This document shows positions 20,223-29,458 of a stretch of 29,458 bases of DNA, piece by piece. Location of the stretch: the NCBI GenBank assembly GCA_001579985.1, contig LRSR01009451.1, forward strand, positions 1 to 29,458. The letters are read 5' to 3'. Origin of the DNA: Hypsibius dujardini. Lineage: Eukaryota; Tardigrada; Eutardigrada; Parachela; Hypsibiidae. Under the pieces are notes generated by a model, which searched no databases, was not told the DNA's origin, and was given only the letters and a program-made list of their open reading frames with translations. The position numbers and the translations under genes are program-made. The stretch's first letter is position 1; the number at the start of each line of letters is the position of its first letter.

Positions 20223-21357
20223 TTTCTTGAAGTTTTAAGATGAGTCTTTCAATTGCAGTGCCTATAGTTCTTTTTTGGGAATTATTCAACAGCTCATCTT
20301 TCGGTACACAGTGAATATATTACCTAGGCACCTTCTCCCATTTCCTCAACTCTCCCTAGAGCTCTGTCTGTAGCCTTCCAAATCAAGATTTTTCACGAAG
20401 TGCATTTCTTAAGAGATGATCCGCAATAAAACAAAAATCAATGGTGCGAATTTCACAGAGATATAGTAAAAAGAGTATTAAGTGCCAGAAGTGCTTGTAC
20501 GACACTGGGGGATTTAGTTATAACCGATGACCTCAGAGAGTGTACATGTGAACCGTCCTGTACAGCATTATAAACAGTAACGGGAAAACCTAAGAAAACT
20601 GCACATAGGATCAGTGGACGACACCTAGAAAGACAGACATTTTTAGCTCCACATTTAATAGCAGGATCAGGCGCCGGACGGTGCAACCATGCAGTTGAAT
20701 GTAAAAAAAATAAAAAAATCGTCTGCAGGGGGACCAGTTTCCGACATGTTTTAAGAGCATCCGTGAGGGAGTGTACTTTTTTCATATCCCAAAAAATGAA
20801 AACGTGCCCAGACTAAATAATTTAGTTTAATTATAAACTAAATCATAAAGTATATTTAAAAATTGTATAAATATAAAGGAAATAAAACCGCAGTTTTTAA
20901 ATTTTCTACCAGCAATAAAAAATAGTTTTGCAGGGGTGCATTTCTTTCAAACTTTAGGAAATTACCCCAGTGTAATTATTTGTGCACAGATGGTGCAGTT
21001 TTTTTAATAAATTAAAAAAGTATTTGCATCAGTGCACGAAATTGCACCACCCTTTGACCCACCAATTCAATTTCTCAATTTCTTATTTTTTGACATTCGC
21101 TGACTCAGAATTTAATTTGGAATCGATTGGCTTCAGCAAAAAACAATTCGGAAATGAGGGGAGGGCGCTAAGCACTGACGGGACCCGGGTATTACAGTCC
21201 ACTGGCGGCGCATAAAACAAGAATGCTTCACCGAATAACTAGTACTGCCCCCCTAGTCTTCAAAAAAATCTCTGCTGCTGCGAATCAATTCACAATTACA
21301 TTTTGAGTCAGTTGAAATCAAAAAATTGAAAGCAAAAAAAATATTTATGAAATAGTA
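20223..21357. other. Spacer between permease pseudogene and lectin cluster
   Basis: AATAAA at 20425-20430 is a possible relic polyadenylation signal of the pseudogene. A 110-codon minus-strand frame (20453-20785) has no recognisable domain. A 10-bp palindrome pair (20820-20829 and 20834-20843) and an AT-rich region follow. No supported gene. Confidence 0.55.
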
Positions 21358-21363
21358 TTTATT
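21358..21363 (-). terminator. Candidate polyadenylation signal of lectin-like gene A
   Basis: TTTATT on the + strand reads AATAAA on the minus strand, about 135 nt past the stop of the gene at 21497-22402. Confidence 0.45.
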
Positions 21364-21496
21364 GCTGATACTGGAGTCTTCCAGTGATTGTCCAATTTCT
21401 TAAGTTTTTTCCAGTTGAACAAGGTCTTGTCCCCGGCAAGAAATATTTCCTAAACTCATGTTAGGGGAATAGGTTTTTAGGACAAACGTTTGGCCG

Positions 21497-22402
21497 TCAT
21501 CTGAGACTGGCACTGGTAATTGATTCCTTGTTATGACTGGAACTTACCGCAAGCAATATGCTATGTTCGCTGCACTTGTAGGTTAGATAGAGATTCATTC
21601 GAGATCGTCGGTCAGCGCAGGCGGGTTTTTGTAGGTCCTGCGCTTTTGTGCTGATTTCACAGCGTCCTTTGATCTTGCTGTTGCTACAGCCCTGCTGTAG
21701 CAAGTTCCAGTAGCTGGCTTCACACGTTTGTCCCTTGGAAGTCTTGCTGTTTGATCGGTAGACTGCCGTGTAGATTTGAATGAATGGCGTGTCAGCTGGG
21801 CACATGAGGGTTCTCACTCGCCCCCCAGGCATCACAATGGAAAGTTCTTCCGGTTCCGGCGTTCTTACCACCGACCCACCCGCAATCTGAAACAAAATTA
21901 TATGTACGTCATGTGCTGCTAAATTACTTAATTACAGAAGATAAAATAAAAATGTGAAAGTTTTTAAACAAAACGTATTTGCAACTAAAATGTCCGTGGT
22001 ATTTCTTGTTAATTATGTATTTTAATACTATTATAAAACATGTATTGATTTTGATTATACTATTTATGTATAACATTTTTGTATTTTTATACTACTTTTG
22101 GTACTATTTATCTGAATACAAACAATGTTTCGGACGAGCGCCGAGAACACTGAAACAGATTGACCAATGCCAATTCGAAATTTCAAAGTTCAACTGTCAA
22201 TTTCAATGAGCATCCTCTGTATTGGCTCTAGGTTACTCATCCCTGAGCTGGTACAAAAAGAGAAGACCCATTTTTACCTGAACCAAATAAAAAACAGTTA
22301 TTTATGTATATGTATGTATATGTATATGTATATAGCGACAAAAAAGATATAACCCATTTTTACCTGAACCAAGACTAACAGGGCCATCACTCCGGACAGC
22401 AT
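21497..22402 (-). CDS. Secreted SUEL/rhamnose-binding-lectin-like protein A
   Basis: Two exons on the minus strand: 22402-22364 (13 codons, MLSGVMALLVLVQ, a hydrophobic signal peptide) and 21886-21497 (stop TGA), joined by a phase-0 GT-AG intron, for 142 aa. The second exon holds one SUEL-type (Gal_Lectin) domain with cysteines at about 42, 68, 80, 89, 103 and 118, the IYTAVY strand after the first cysteine, KPAC in the place of the usual DPC motif, and the closing LYLTYKC strand. SUEL domains bind galactose or rhamnose and also serve as adhesion modules; sugar binding here is not proven. A strong donor word GTAAGT occurs in frame at 21547-21542, so the last 17 residues could be replaced by another exon. 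It shares this layout with two neighbours on the same strand. Confidence 0.8.
22266..22372. repeat. 21-bp direct repeat duplicating the splice donor of lectin-like gene A
   Basis: The 21 bases at 22266-22286, which include CCATTTTTACCTGAACC, recur exactly at 22352-22372, 86 bp apart, with a TATGTA microsatellite between (about 22302-22334). On the minus strand the repeated segment includes TTCAGGTAAAAATGGG, so the donor of exon 1 exists twice. Confidence 0.8.
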
Positions 22403-22896
22403 TGTGGCGATTCGAAAAGTGTAGGAATCCAGATAAAAATAAATGAATTGCTACTACTAAAATGCAGTGATTGTGGCTTTGTTAAAGCGCGTCAAGATTC
22501 CTCGCAAACCTAAACATTCGGGCTGAGGAAATGAAGTCGTAATCGGACGGCACAAACGCAATGTAACCTGATGCCTGCCTTCCTTCATGAATTCTCGCAG
22601 AAAAGCTGTCTACTCAACGGTTTGTTTACTGCAGTATCAGTCACACTGACGGTATTATGTCCCTTTATTGAGTGAAGCATTTTTCGAAGAACTTTTCTTG
22701 TTGTCAGGTTAAGGCGCCTGATGGCTGCCCTCAAAGCCAGTTACGTGACACAATCAGACGCAATATTTTTTGCGGCCACTGCACAGTTGTAAACATACAA
22801 TTGTATTGCTCCGTATCGGCATTCAATATTGGATTGTCGGTGCGTGTAGTTGTAATTTCCCGCAAAGAAGCCAGGGCAAAATTCGAACAACTTTAC
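22403..22896. other. Upstream region of lectin-like gene A, nothing assigned
   Basis: Probable 5' UTR and promoter DNA of the minus-strand gene. No TATA box stands out, and an 82-codon + frame ending at 22920 has no recognisable content. Confidence 0.45.
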
Positions 22897-23058
22897 ACGT
22901 CTAAGGAATTTTTATTTTGAGGCACCAACTTTCGCCTGGGCTAGGCAAAAGACAGGTAAAATGTAAATACAAACAGGTTAATTTCTTTCTCCATTGCGGA
23001 TGTCTTTTGCTTAGCCCAGACGAAAGTTGTTGTCTCAAAATAAATATTCCTTAGACGT
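22897..23058. mobile_element. Foldback/MITE-like element, ~56-bp arms
   Basis: The left arm 22897-22954 contains ACGTCTAAGGAA, ACTTTCGCCTGGGCTAGGC and AAAAGACA. The right arm 23000-23058 is its reverse complement with few mismatches (TGTCTTTTGC, TTAGCCCAGACGAAAGT, TTCCTTAGACGT). The spacer is about 45 bp and has no coding capacity. Confidence 0.8.
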
Positions 23059-24310
23059 TTCTATCTTTCCAGATAGAATTATCTATCGTATGAGGTGATG
23101 GATACCTTCGCTTTTGGACAATATGAGTTTCCCTGAATTGTGAAATATAAATTCTAAAACTCGTGGAGGTACTTTAAATACTCCCCTTCCGGTATTAGGA
23201 CATTTGACGAAGGACTAGAAGCACTCAAAAAATGTCTATTGTAGACAAAGTGGAAATTATTCCACCTTGAAGTAAATCTTTCGTTCACACCAATCGTCAC
23301 AAGCAGTAACCCGATCAACGTAAAAGCTGCACATTGGGTTTGACTCCAACATCTGCAAATTAACAATAATTACCATAGATACGAAATCTGTAATGTCCAA
23401 GGTATTTAAAACATTTCAAGAGAGCATGTGATATCTTTTCTGATAAGATTTACTTCGATTTCCGCTGTTTACAGGCTTTTCTGGTTTCCAATAATAAAAT
23501 GCGATCGTCGCACTGTATTGGTCAAGCTCTTGAAGGCACAAAGCATATTCGAGAAGAGCAATCTTACTGTGAACACTATTGCGAGAAGTCTGAGAATAAG
23601 ATACCTCATCACCTCGACAGCCATATGCAATAATAATATAATTTTTATGCAATTTGCCAAATTTAAAATAAATTCTCTTTTTCATACTTGCACTGTACAG
23701 CATTCGGCAGAAGGGTTGCAAATGTACGTCACAGATTTGCAATGATTTAGTTCTTTGTGTGTGACTCTGGCAGAATGCGTTTTTCAACCGTCTTGTTTTC
23801 GCCAACAAAACAGCGCAATTTTTGTTTAGATCCTGCGAGACAGTTGCGTATTGGGAAAACCGGAAATACGAAACGTTTACATATTGCGCTTCAAATATAT
23901 GCAATAGAATGAAACGGTGCAAGCTCAGACATGCAGTCAAATACGAATGTAGATGATAAAGACTGCCGGGGCTTATCCAAATTTCTACAAAATTTCTACA
24001 AAAACATTTCTACAAAAAATTTCTACAAAAAAAAAGAACAAGAACAGCTGCCCCATAACCACGAATTTATACTCGTATTATTTGCTGTGTACATATTTTC
24101 GATTTGAAATGACATAACAAAGTGAAACGAAGCACGGCAAATGGGAGAATAGGAAGGGCTTAAAGAACCCTGGCCGTGGCAGTGCGGAATTGGTTGGCGA
24201 AAGAGACGAAAGTCGGTGTTACAAACAATAGCGCGATGATCTCAGGAAGCCACACAGCGGATCATCTACAACCTGCAAGACACAAATTTCAGCAAACGAT
24301 TTCACATTTA
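23059..24310. other. Spacer with one unassigned minus-strand frame
   Basis: A 174-codon minus-strand frame (23940-23416) has mixed composition, no signal peptide and no recognisable motif; it may be chance. A short tandem repeat ATTTCTACAAAA (about 23990-24028, four imperfect copies) lies upstream of it. No supported gene. Confidence 0.45.
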
Positions 24311-24593
24311 GGGATGACAAAGCCAAACTAAATTAAAAAACTAAACCAAAACAAAACTAAACATTTTAGTGGCTAATTGTTTGGATTTAGTTTTCATAGT
24401 TGACTAAAAAATTAGCCTAAAAGGTTTTAATTTTTAAGCATTTTATATGTGGGAAAATCTAGTGAACTAATTCCGACAAAACTACATTAAACGTTTTCAT
24501 AACTAACTGAAACTAAACCAAAATTGTTAGTAACTTATTTTTAGTTCACTAAAAAAAACTATTTGGTTGATTAATTTTATTTTATGCCATCCC
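24311..24593. mobile_element. MITE-like element with short terminal inverted repeats (copy 2 of CTAAAC family)
   Basis: It starts GGGATGACAAAG and ends TTATGCCATCCC, so the ends are short inverted repeats (GGGATGRCA). The interior is rich in ACTAAAC/TTTAGT words in both orientations plus GTTGACTAAAA. It resembles 2390-2640. The ends are reminiscent of hAT-derived MITEs, but no 8-bp target duplication is visible, so the class is a guess. Confidence 0.6.
24576..24581 (-). terminator. Candidate polyadenylation signal of lectin-like gene B, inside the MITE-like element
   Basis: TTTATT on the + strand (AATAAA on the minus strand), about 110 nt past the stop of gene B and within the right end of the 24311-24593 repeat. 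Confidence 0.4.
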
Positions 24594-24690
24594 GATTCCA
24601 CACACTAAGACAACCATTAACTGAACCAATCTTAATCTTATGTCAATGTTTAAATGAATTAAACAGCTATCAATGAAGCCAATCTTTGAC

Positions 24691-25165
24691 TTAAACACTG
24701 ACAGCAAGCGATGGATGATCCGCACTGCAGCTGTACATGACGACCAGTTGCGTTCGGACACTTCCGTCGCAGGGTTTTCGTAGGTCCTCCGATTTCGCGC
24801 TGATCAAACACGTCTCCGCGGCTCTGTGGCAGTGTGGCATGATGACTTGTGTATAGTCAAGCTTTTCCTCGCATCTATCAGCACTCATTTTGCCACGAGA
24901 GACGGTTCGGACAGTTCCGTATTTTGCGCTCGTGATGTTAACGAAGGGATGGGAGGGTTCGCAGGACAATTGCCGTGTGGTCTCTTCCGGAATTATCACG
25001 CGATGAAGTCCCGGGTCCATCACGGCACAGACACAAGGTATCTGAAATAAAATATGAACTGGTTTGTTACAAAAAAAAACGGGAAAAAAACGTTTTTTGT
25101 TACTTAAAAACTTAAAAACGCCCACTTACCATGCCGACAGCAAGGAGCAATATTGCTTTATCCAT
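24691..25165 (-). CDS. Secreted SUEL/rhamnose-binding-lectin-like protein B
   Basis: Two exons on the minus strand: 25165-25130 (12 codons, MDKAILLLAVGM, signal peptide start, GTAAGT donor) and 25041-24691 (stop TAA), phase-0 intron, 128 aa. The domain exon has six cysteines of the SUEL pattern at about 39, 69, 83, 90, 103 and 117. NITSAKYG after the first cysteine matches the family's AxYGR strand and carries sequon N47. KPC stands for DPC, and VVMYSC closes the domain. Two extra cysteines (15 and 17) lie just after the signal peptide. It has the same gene layout as its two neighbours but little sequence identity beyond the cysteine skeleton, pointing to old or fast-evolving duplicates. Confidence 0.82.
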
Positions 25166-25433
25166 ATTTTAAAAGCTTCTTTTCAAACACTCACTGTCAA
25201 ACCTTTTGAAGGACAGAAAATATTTATGCCGAGTGTCACACATGTTGGAGTCCATTTCAACAATTCGGCTTTCTCATGAAGGTAGCGCTTTCAGCCTTAA
25301 TGGGTTGTTAAACCATTAACCGTGTCGTGTATGTGCCGTATCGTTTATTTCTGAGTTTTATTGCTTTACCTAACTTGGGTAAGAACGGAAATTCTCCCTC
25401 CCAATCGGTGTGGTTTTTTCCCCACAATTACTG
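25166..25433. other. Upstream region of lectin-like gene B
   Basis: Probable promoter side of the minus-strand gene. Nothing definite recognised. Confidence 0.4.
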
Positions 25434-25435
25434 TA

Positions 25436-25579
25436 CTGTCGCAATTCTAACGGCCGTTTTTTGGCCCTACCAGTAAAATACGACCCCCGGGTCCGGGCCG
25501 GGCTGGAATTGAATCCGTGACGTCACAGAGTCTTGCACGGGGGGAGGCGGGGCTAAGCTGGCTGTTAGAATCGCGACAG
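25436..25579. mobile_element. 144-bp MITE with 20-bp terminal inverted repeats flanked by TA
   Basis: The ends 25436-25455 and 25560-25579 are inverted repeats with consensus CTGTCGCRATTCTAACRGCC (18 of 20 match). The dinucleotide TA flanks both sides (25434-25435 and 25580-25581), as expected for a Tc1/mariner-type target duplication. The GC-rich interior includes TGACGTCA (25518-25525) and codes for nothing. Confidence 0.82.
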
Positions 25580-25581
25580 TA

Positions 25582-27568
25582 CAAAACTTAATGATATATC
25601 ATGATTTATATTGGAGTCTCGGGCTGGAAATCACATCTGCGGTTTCAGAAAAAGATATGGCAGAAAAAAACTTTCCGCGACACTTTGTGCTACGGGCCTG
25701 GGCTTGATAGTTTGATTTATTAGCAACTTATAAATTTTTTTATTTTAACCAATATTTTTCACAACGCAAACTTATTTTCTAAATTTAATAGTAAACTTCT
25801 GCAAAATATAAAAAATGGATGAACAATTTTCCGATCCAGAAAAACACTGCGAAAAACATTAAATGTAAACAGAGAGCAGTGGCACCACCAACACGGTCGG
25901 AATTCCGATTATTGCTGCAGCGCTGTTTTTCGGTTTTATTTTTCCAGACAGTATTTCATTTCCACTCACAACAACCTGTCAAATTAAATTTTGACTTATT
26001 TTGTACGTTTGGCTGAAGGCTTCTAGGAAGTTTAACAAATATGTTTGTGTTCTGGAAAATATTGATTGGGATAAAAAATTGAAACTTGCCAATCAATCAA
26101 TCAATCAAGCCCGGACTATTGCACATAGTGACGAGAGAATTTTCTTTGTTCCTTTTTTTTTTTTTAAAACCGCAGATGCGATTTCCAGTCCAAGATCTCA
26201 ATGAAAAATGTATAATATACAGACAGGTATTTATAATGAAAAACCCACGCCGATCGGGAGGGAAATTCTCCGTTCTTGCCCAAGCAAGCATAAGCGAAAG
26301 AGCAGTTACAATCTGTGATATAGTTCAAATACATGGACGCGTTTCGAACAACGATTATCAGGGGATGGCAACCAAGCAACTTGCATAGGGCGCCCCTGAA
26401 AGTCCAGCACATGTCTGAATTCCTGGCACTGCCGTTTTTATTTATGCAAAAAATATATCTGGGATTGAAGTAAATCAAAGATAATAAATAAAGTATATGC
26501 ATTTAACATAATTTTATGTTAGTATACATTCTATTTTATGTTTATTATGTTAAATTTTTAATATCTCCTTTAACCCCAAACATAAATTTGTCAAGAATAA
26601 CATTTTGGACCGAATAGCAGCTTCAAGGGTCCAGGCCCCCGGACTATCAGGGCGCCCCCGGGGGCAACGTTATTTTGAGGCGTGGTCCGGCAAGAATGAT
26701 TGCACATGTCAGAGGGGAAGATTTTTGGTCTCGCATCTGAAAAAGACAGTATGAACATAGCATAACTGGGAAACTAGACGCGCCCTTGAAGCGTAAAGTC
26801 ATCTGCGTATGTGCACCTCGACAGTTGCCACACTTTCATCTATTCGTCCTTGTAAGATCACCTCTCCGTAAAACCTCGTGAATATATAAATATATATGAA
26901 CTAGCTCGAAGGAACAGTAATCCGATGAAGAGGTCTTTTCCAATGTTGTACCGTCAAATAATTCGGATATGACCAGCTTATAGAGGGCATTGAAGATAAT
27001 GTGAAAGTGAAGTTAATGTATCTCAAAAGAATAACGACAGATCGTTCAGAAATACAGTGGAAAAACTGGACATATGGAATGGAAAAGACAATAGCTGGAT
27101 TGTTGTGCTGTAGTCCTTACAAACAATATCGCGACCGAGGGAGAAAACCGCAGATTGGATGTCGGGCCTAAAAGAGAGCACGTCATTGCAATCCTCAACG
27201 CGAATTTTTTTCTGTAATCCGTCGTTATATAGTAACTAGAAAAAAGCCGTGAGTCTCAAATCCATTTGAATTTATAAATAATAAATATAATGTTAATAGT
27301 AAAATGTTTTTAGCTATGAGTTACAGGGAGCCAGAATAAAATAGTGTGTTGCAAATAAATAATATCTAAATAAATAATAAATAAATAAATACTTTCTAAT
27401 TCTTATCTAATTCTATATTAGTAACAAATAATATTTGATTCTTATGAATTAACAACTAATAAATTTTCTGTAGATATTGAAATGTTTTCATTTATGAATT
27501 ACAGGGAATTAAACTAAAACGGTGTGCAAATCTAATTTTTTTTAGTTGACAATTACTAAATACATGAT
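25582..27568. other. Spacer between lectin-like genes B and C
   Basis: About 2 kb of AT-rich DNA with short overlapping frames on both strands (longest about 110 codons, 26164-26502 minus) that show no known motif. Short CAAT and AAAT microsatellites occur at about 26088-26107 and 27355-27400. No gene supported. Confidence 0.5.
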
Positions 27569-27574
27569 TTTATT
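27569..27574 (-). terminator. Candidate polyadenylation signal of lectin-like gene C
   Basis: TTTATT on the + strand (AATAAA on the minus strand), 28 nt past the stop of the gene at 27602-28177. Confidence 0.4.
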
Positions 27575-27601
27575 AAAAAAAGTTCAGGTAGCAAACTATT
27601 T

Positions 27602-28177
27602 TTAATTAGAACTTACAGAAAAAAATTGCGTCACACTGCGTTGTGCGGTGCAAAAGTACTCGATCCGCAGCCGGACTGGACCAGCAACGGGGCATCCCGG
27701 CTTTCCGGTATCCGCAGTGGACACCGCCACCTTACAGAACTGTCCTCCGTAACGCTCCCGTCTCATGTGTCGCATGCAGTAGCCGTTTAAAAGCCCGCCA
27801 ATCTCCAAGTTCTGACATCCACCGACCGGTAACAGGGCTCCTGGGAACATCCTTGGATTGGTATATGAAGCAGAGGATATGGTCAGAAAGGGACGTTCCG
27901 GTGGGCAACTGATGGCACGAGAACGGCCCTTGAGGATAGACACCCGTTCTCCATTGGCGACGTACGTCGAAACAATCTGTCAAAATATCACAAAGTTTAA
28001 CAATGAAATTTTTAAAAGTATCTAATTATTTTAAAATGATGATATGATTTGGTCGTGATAAACAGATTCAAATTTACAGATATTTCATTATGTTAAACTC
28101 CATGATCATCTGATTTGGTCGTGATAAATAGATCATTGACTTACGAAAAAGATTAAAAATGTTTTGAGGAAATCCAT
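27602..28177 (-). CDS. Secreted SUEL/rhamnose-binding-lectin-like protein C
   Basis: Two exons on the minus strand: 28177-28145 (11 codons, MDFLKTFLIFF, signal peptide, GTAAGT donor) and 27976-27602 (stop TAA), phase-0 intron, 135 aa. The domain exon has cysteines at about 35, 65, 78, 92, 106 and 120, spaced as in its two neighbours. FLTISSASY follows the first cysteine, KPGC stands where DPC is usual, and LRIEYFC closes the domain. Arg-rich loops replace the usual YGR context, so sugar specificity is uncertain. As in protein A, the coding region ends with an in-frame donor word GTAAGT (27616-27611) just before the stop. Confidence 0.78.
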
Positions 28178-29087
28178 TGTTTTGCCGCGACAGAAAGTTT
28201 CCTGTATAGAACGCTAGCAATTCAAAAAAATGAAAGCTGTTTGAGGGAATTTAATCTCACTCTAGAAAGGTGGGAAAGATAGGAATTATTTTTAGTATAT
28301 GTGAAAAAAGAGTCTTTAAATATCCATGTGAAAATATGAGGCGGCCATTCAGCCTGAGATTTTAGTAAGTTGACTAATTTAGCCAAACTAGTTTTTTTTA
28401 TGGAAGGTGTTTTATTAGTGAGCTGACTAATGTAAAAACCACCTTAACCGCTTAAGCTAAAGATGCGGCTGCTCCTTTTGAGTCAGCATTTCCGAAGAAA
28501 TCAAAGTTGCTTTTACGTGCGGACGCATTTAACTGGCCATATATCGGCAACAACGCTTTTTCTTTCGCCTCTTTTACAATGTAGTTTGCCGTCACTACTA
28601 AAACAAACGGCCGTGATAAAAGTACCATAAAATGCAGCAAGCAACGTCGTATGATCTTCACTTCCGGTAAGCTCCAACCGTGATTTTCCTTTTGACATGT
28701 GAGCCTTATTCTGCCCAGTAATAAATAGGTTGCATTTGTCATCATCCATATCAAAACGTACGTCTCATTGTCCGATGGCTCATGTGTTAATTCTCTTATC
28801 CCAGATCATGACTTCACACGTACACCTTCATATTTCAATTGGCCACATATTACCAATCAAAGTCGGCCTCGAATCAATGAATTCCATTATCGGTTGACGA
28901 AATTTGCTTAATCGAATGCGTCTATCTCACGCAGCCGCAGATAATAGATTTATTATTTGCTACAGTTCAGTTAAGATTATGATAAAACTGGCGTTCTGCT
29001 CTCTCTGCATGGGAAAAATAGCAAAACGGAACGAACTTTTTTCCCGCTATTGTTTTAATATTCCCCTTTTAATTTTGGTTGAAAAAA
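28178..29087. other. Divergent spacer between gene C (minus) and the next + strand gene
   Basis: It holds a third short patch of TTAGT/GACTAA words (about 28362-28435), like the repeat at 24311-24593. Minus-strand frames at 28452-28754 (for example one with GKSRLELTGSEDHTTLLAAF) vaguely recall DDE transposase remnants, but the similarity is too weak to name. The region probably includes the promoters of both flanking genes. Confidence 0.4.
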
Positions 29088-29458
29088 ATGAGCAGTACTT
29101 TGCAGTTAATCATTTTGGTGAGTGTGCCGGCGTTCAGCTTAGGACAAGTTTACAACTCATGTAAGTATGATAAACTGATAGTAATAGTTTTGAATCGAAC
29201 GGCAATTGTTTGCTGTTTCAGTAGAATTATATTGTTATAATATATAATATATAATATATAATATATAACATAATCATATTATATTATCATAACTATAATT
29301 AAACTTTTATAATTATGCTGTTATGGAATTATACGTTTCAGTGAAGCTATACAATTCCGACATGATTACGCTCCCGTGTTCTTACTACCCCGACATGAGG
29401 GCAGGAACCCTCAAACTGAAATATTATCCACAGGATAACTATACAACGACCATCAAAG
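29088..29458 (+). CDS. Secreted protein of unknown family, 5' part (runs off the window)
   Basis: Exon 1 29088-29160 encodes MSSTLQLIILVSVPAFSLGQ, a good signal peptide with likely cleavage near SLG-Q, then a phase-1 GTAAGT donor. Exon 2 starts at 29342 after TTTCAG and remains open to the window end. The visible mature part has a cysteine in ITLPC followed by YYPDMRAGTLKLKYYPQD. This loosely resembles the first strand pair of the neighbouring SUEL-like proteins (C, then I, then AxY), but the gene differs in strand, intron phase and leader length. I infer a secreted, possibly lectin-like product and do not name it. Confidence 0.5.
29236..29300. repeat. AT-only near-palindromic tract in the last gene's intron 1
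   Basis: Repeats of ATATAATAT followed by CATATTATATTATCATA. A simple-sequence tract within the 181-bp intron. Confidence 0.7.

Noticed and set aside
21502-21547. Short 46-nt final intron in lectin-like gene A ending at CTCAG before an ATG
   Set aside because: The donor is good, but the interval is short and lacks a pyrimidine tract. The read-through tail aligns in its first residues (AVS) with gene B, so the unspliced form was preferred.
23416-23940. 174-codon minus-strand frame as a gene
   Set aside because: No recognisable motif, signal peptide or intron structure and no sign of coding bias. Mentioned only as an unassigned frame in the spacer.
28452-28754. Overlapping minus-strand frames as a DDE transposase remnant
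   Set aside because: Only a short GSEDHTTLLAAF-like resemblance, split over two frames. Not enough to annotate without a database search.

Overview
The window is animal nuclear DNA. Genes are cut by GT-AG spliceosomal introns, exons are GC-richer than the strongly AT-rich introns and spacers, and one flank carries a clear NPC1 sterol transporter. A small invertebrate fits (for example a tardigrade or another ecdysozoan), but nothing seen here fixes the phylum. No bacterial operons, rRNA, tRNA or CRISPR were found.

Layout. (1) 1-4350, + strand: the 3' half (8 exons, 597 codons) of an NPC1-like intracellular cholesterol transporter, from within the sterol-sensing domain to the stop codon. (2) 4.4-6.7 kb: intergenic DNA with a large foldback element (5459-6115) sitting between imperfect ~80-bp direct repeats. 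(3) 6772-13583, +: a complete 8-exon gene (636 aa) for an amino-acid permease of the fungal YAT type (APC superfamily), a family not normally found in animals. (4) 15496-20222, +: a second tandem copy of that permease. It still has its first exon and most exon borders but is a decaying pseudogene (two in-frame stops, two frameshifts, two lost splice donors, a damaged TM1 motif). (5) 21.4-28.2 kb: three small genes on the minus strand, each a signal-peptide exon plus one exon encoding a six-cysteine SUEL/rhamnose-binding-lectin-like domain. (6) 29088-29458, +: the start of another secreted protein, cut by the window edge. Between these lie several MITE-like or foldback elements, tandem repeats and TCTG/CAGA microsatellites.

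The most notable object is the permease pair: a probable gene transfer from fungi into an animal that was domesticated with introns, tandemly duplicated, partly homogenised by gene conversion (a 214-bp tract about 96% identical inside an exon that is otherwise about 78% identical), and then lost in one copy. The copies differ by one intron located in an enlarged, cysteine- and glycan-bearing loop. NPC1 acts in lysosomal sterol export, the permease would act in amino-acid uptake, and the lectins are predicted to be secreted. I see no evidence that the three groups form one pathway; they look like neighbours only.
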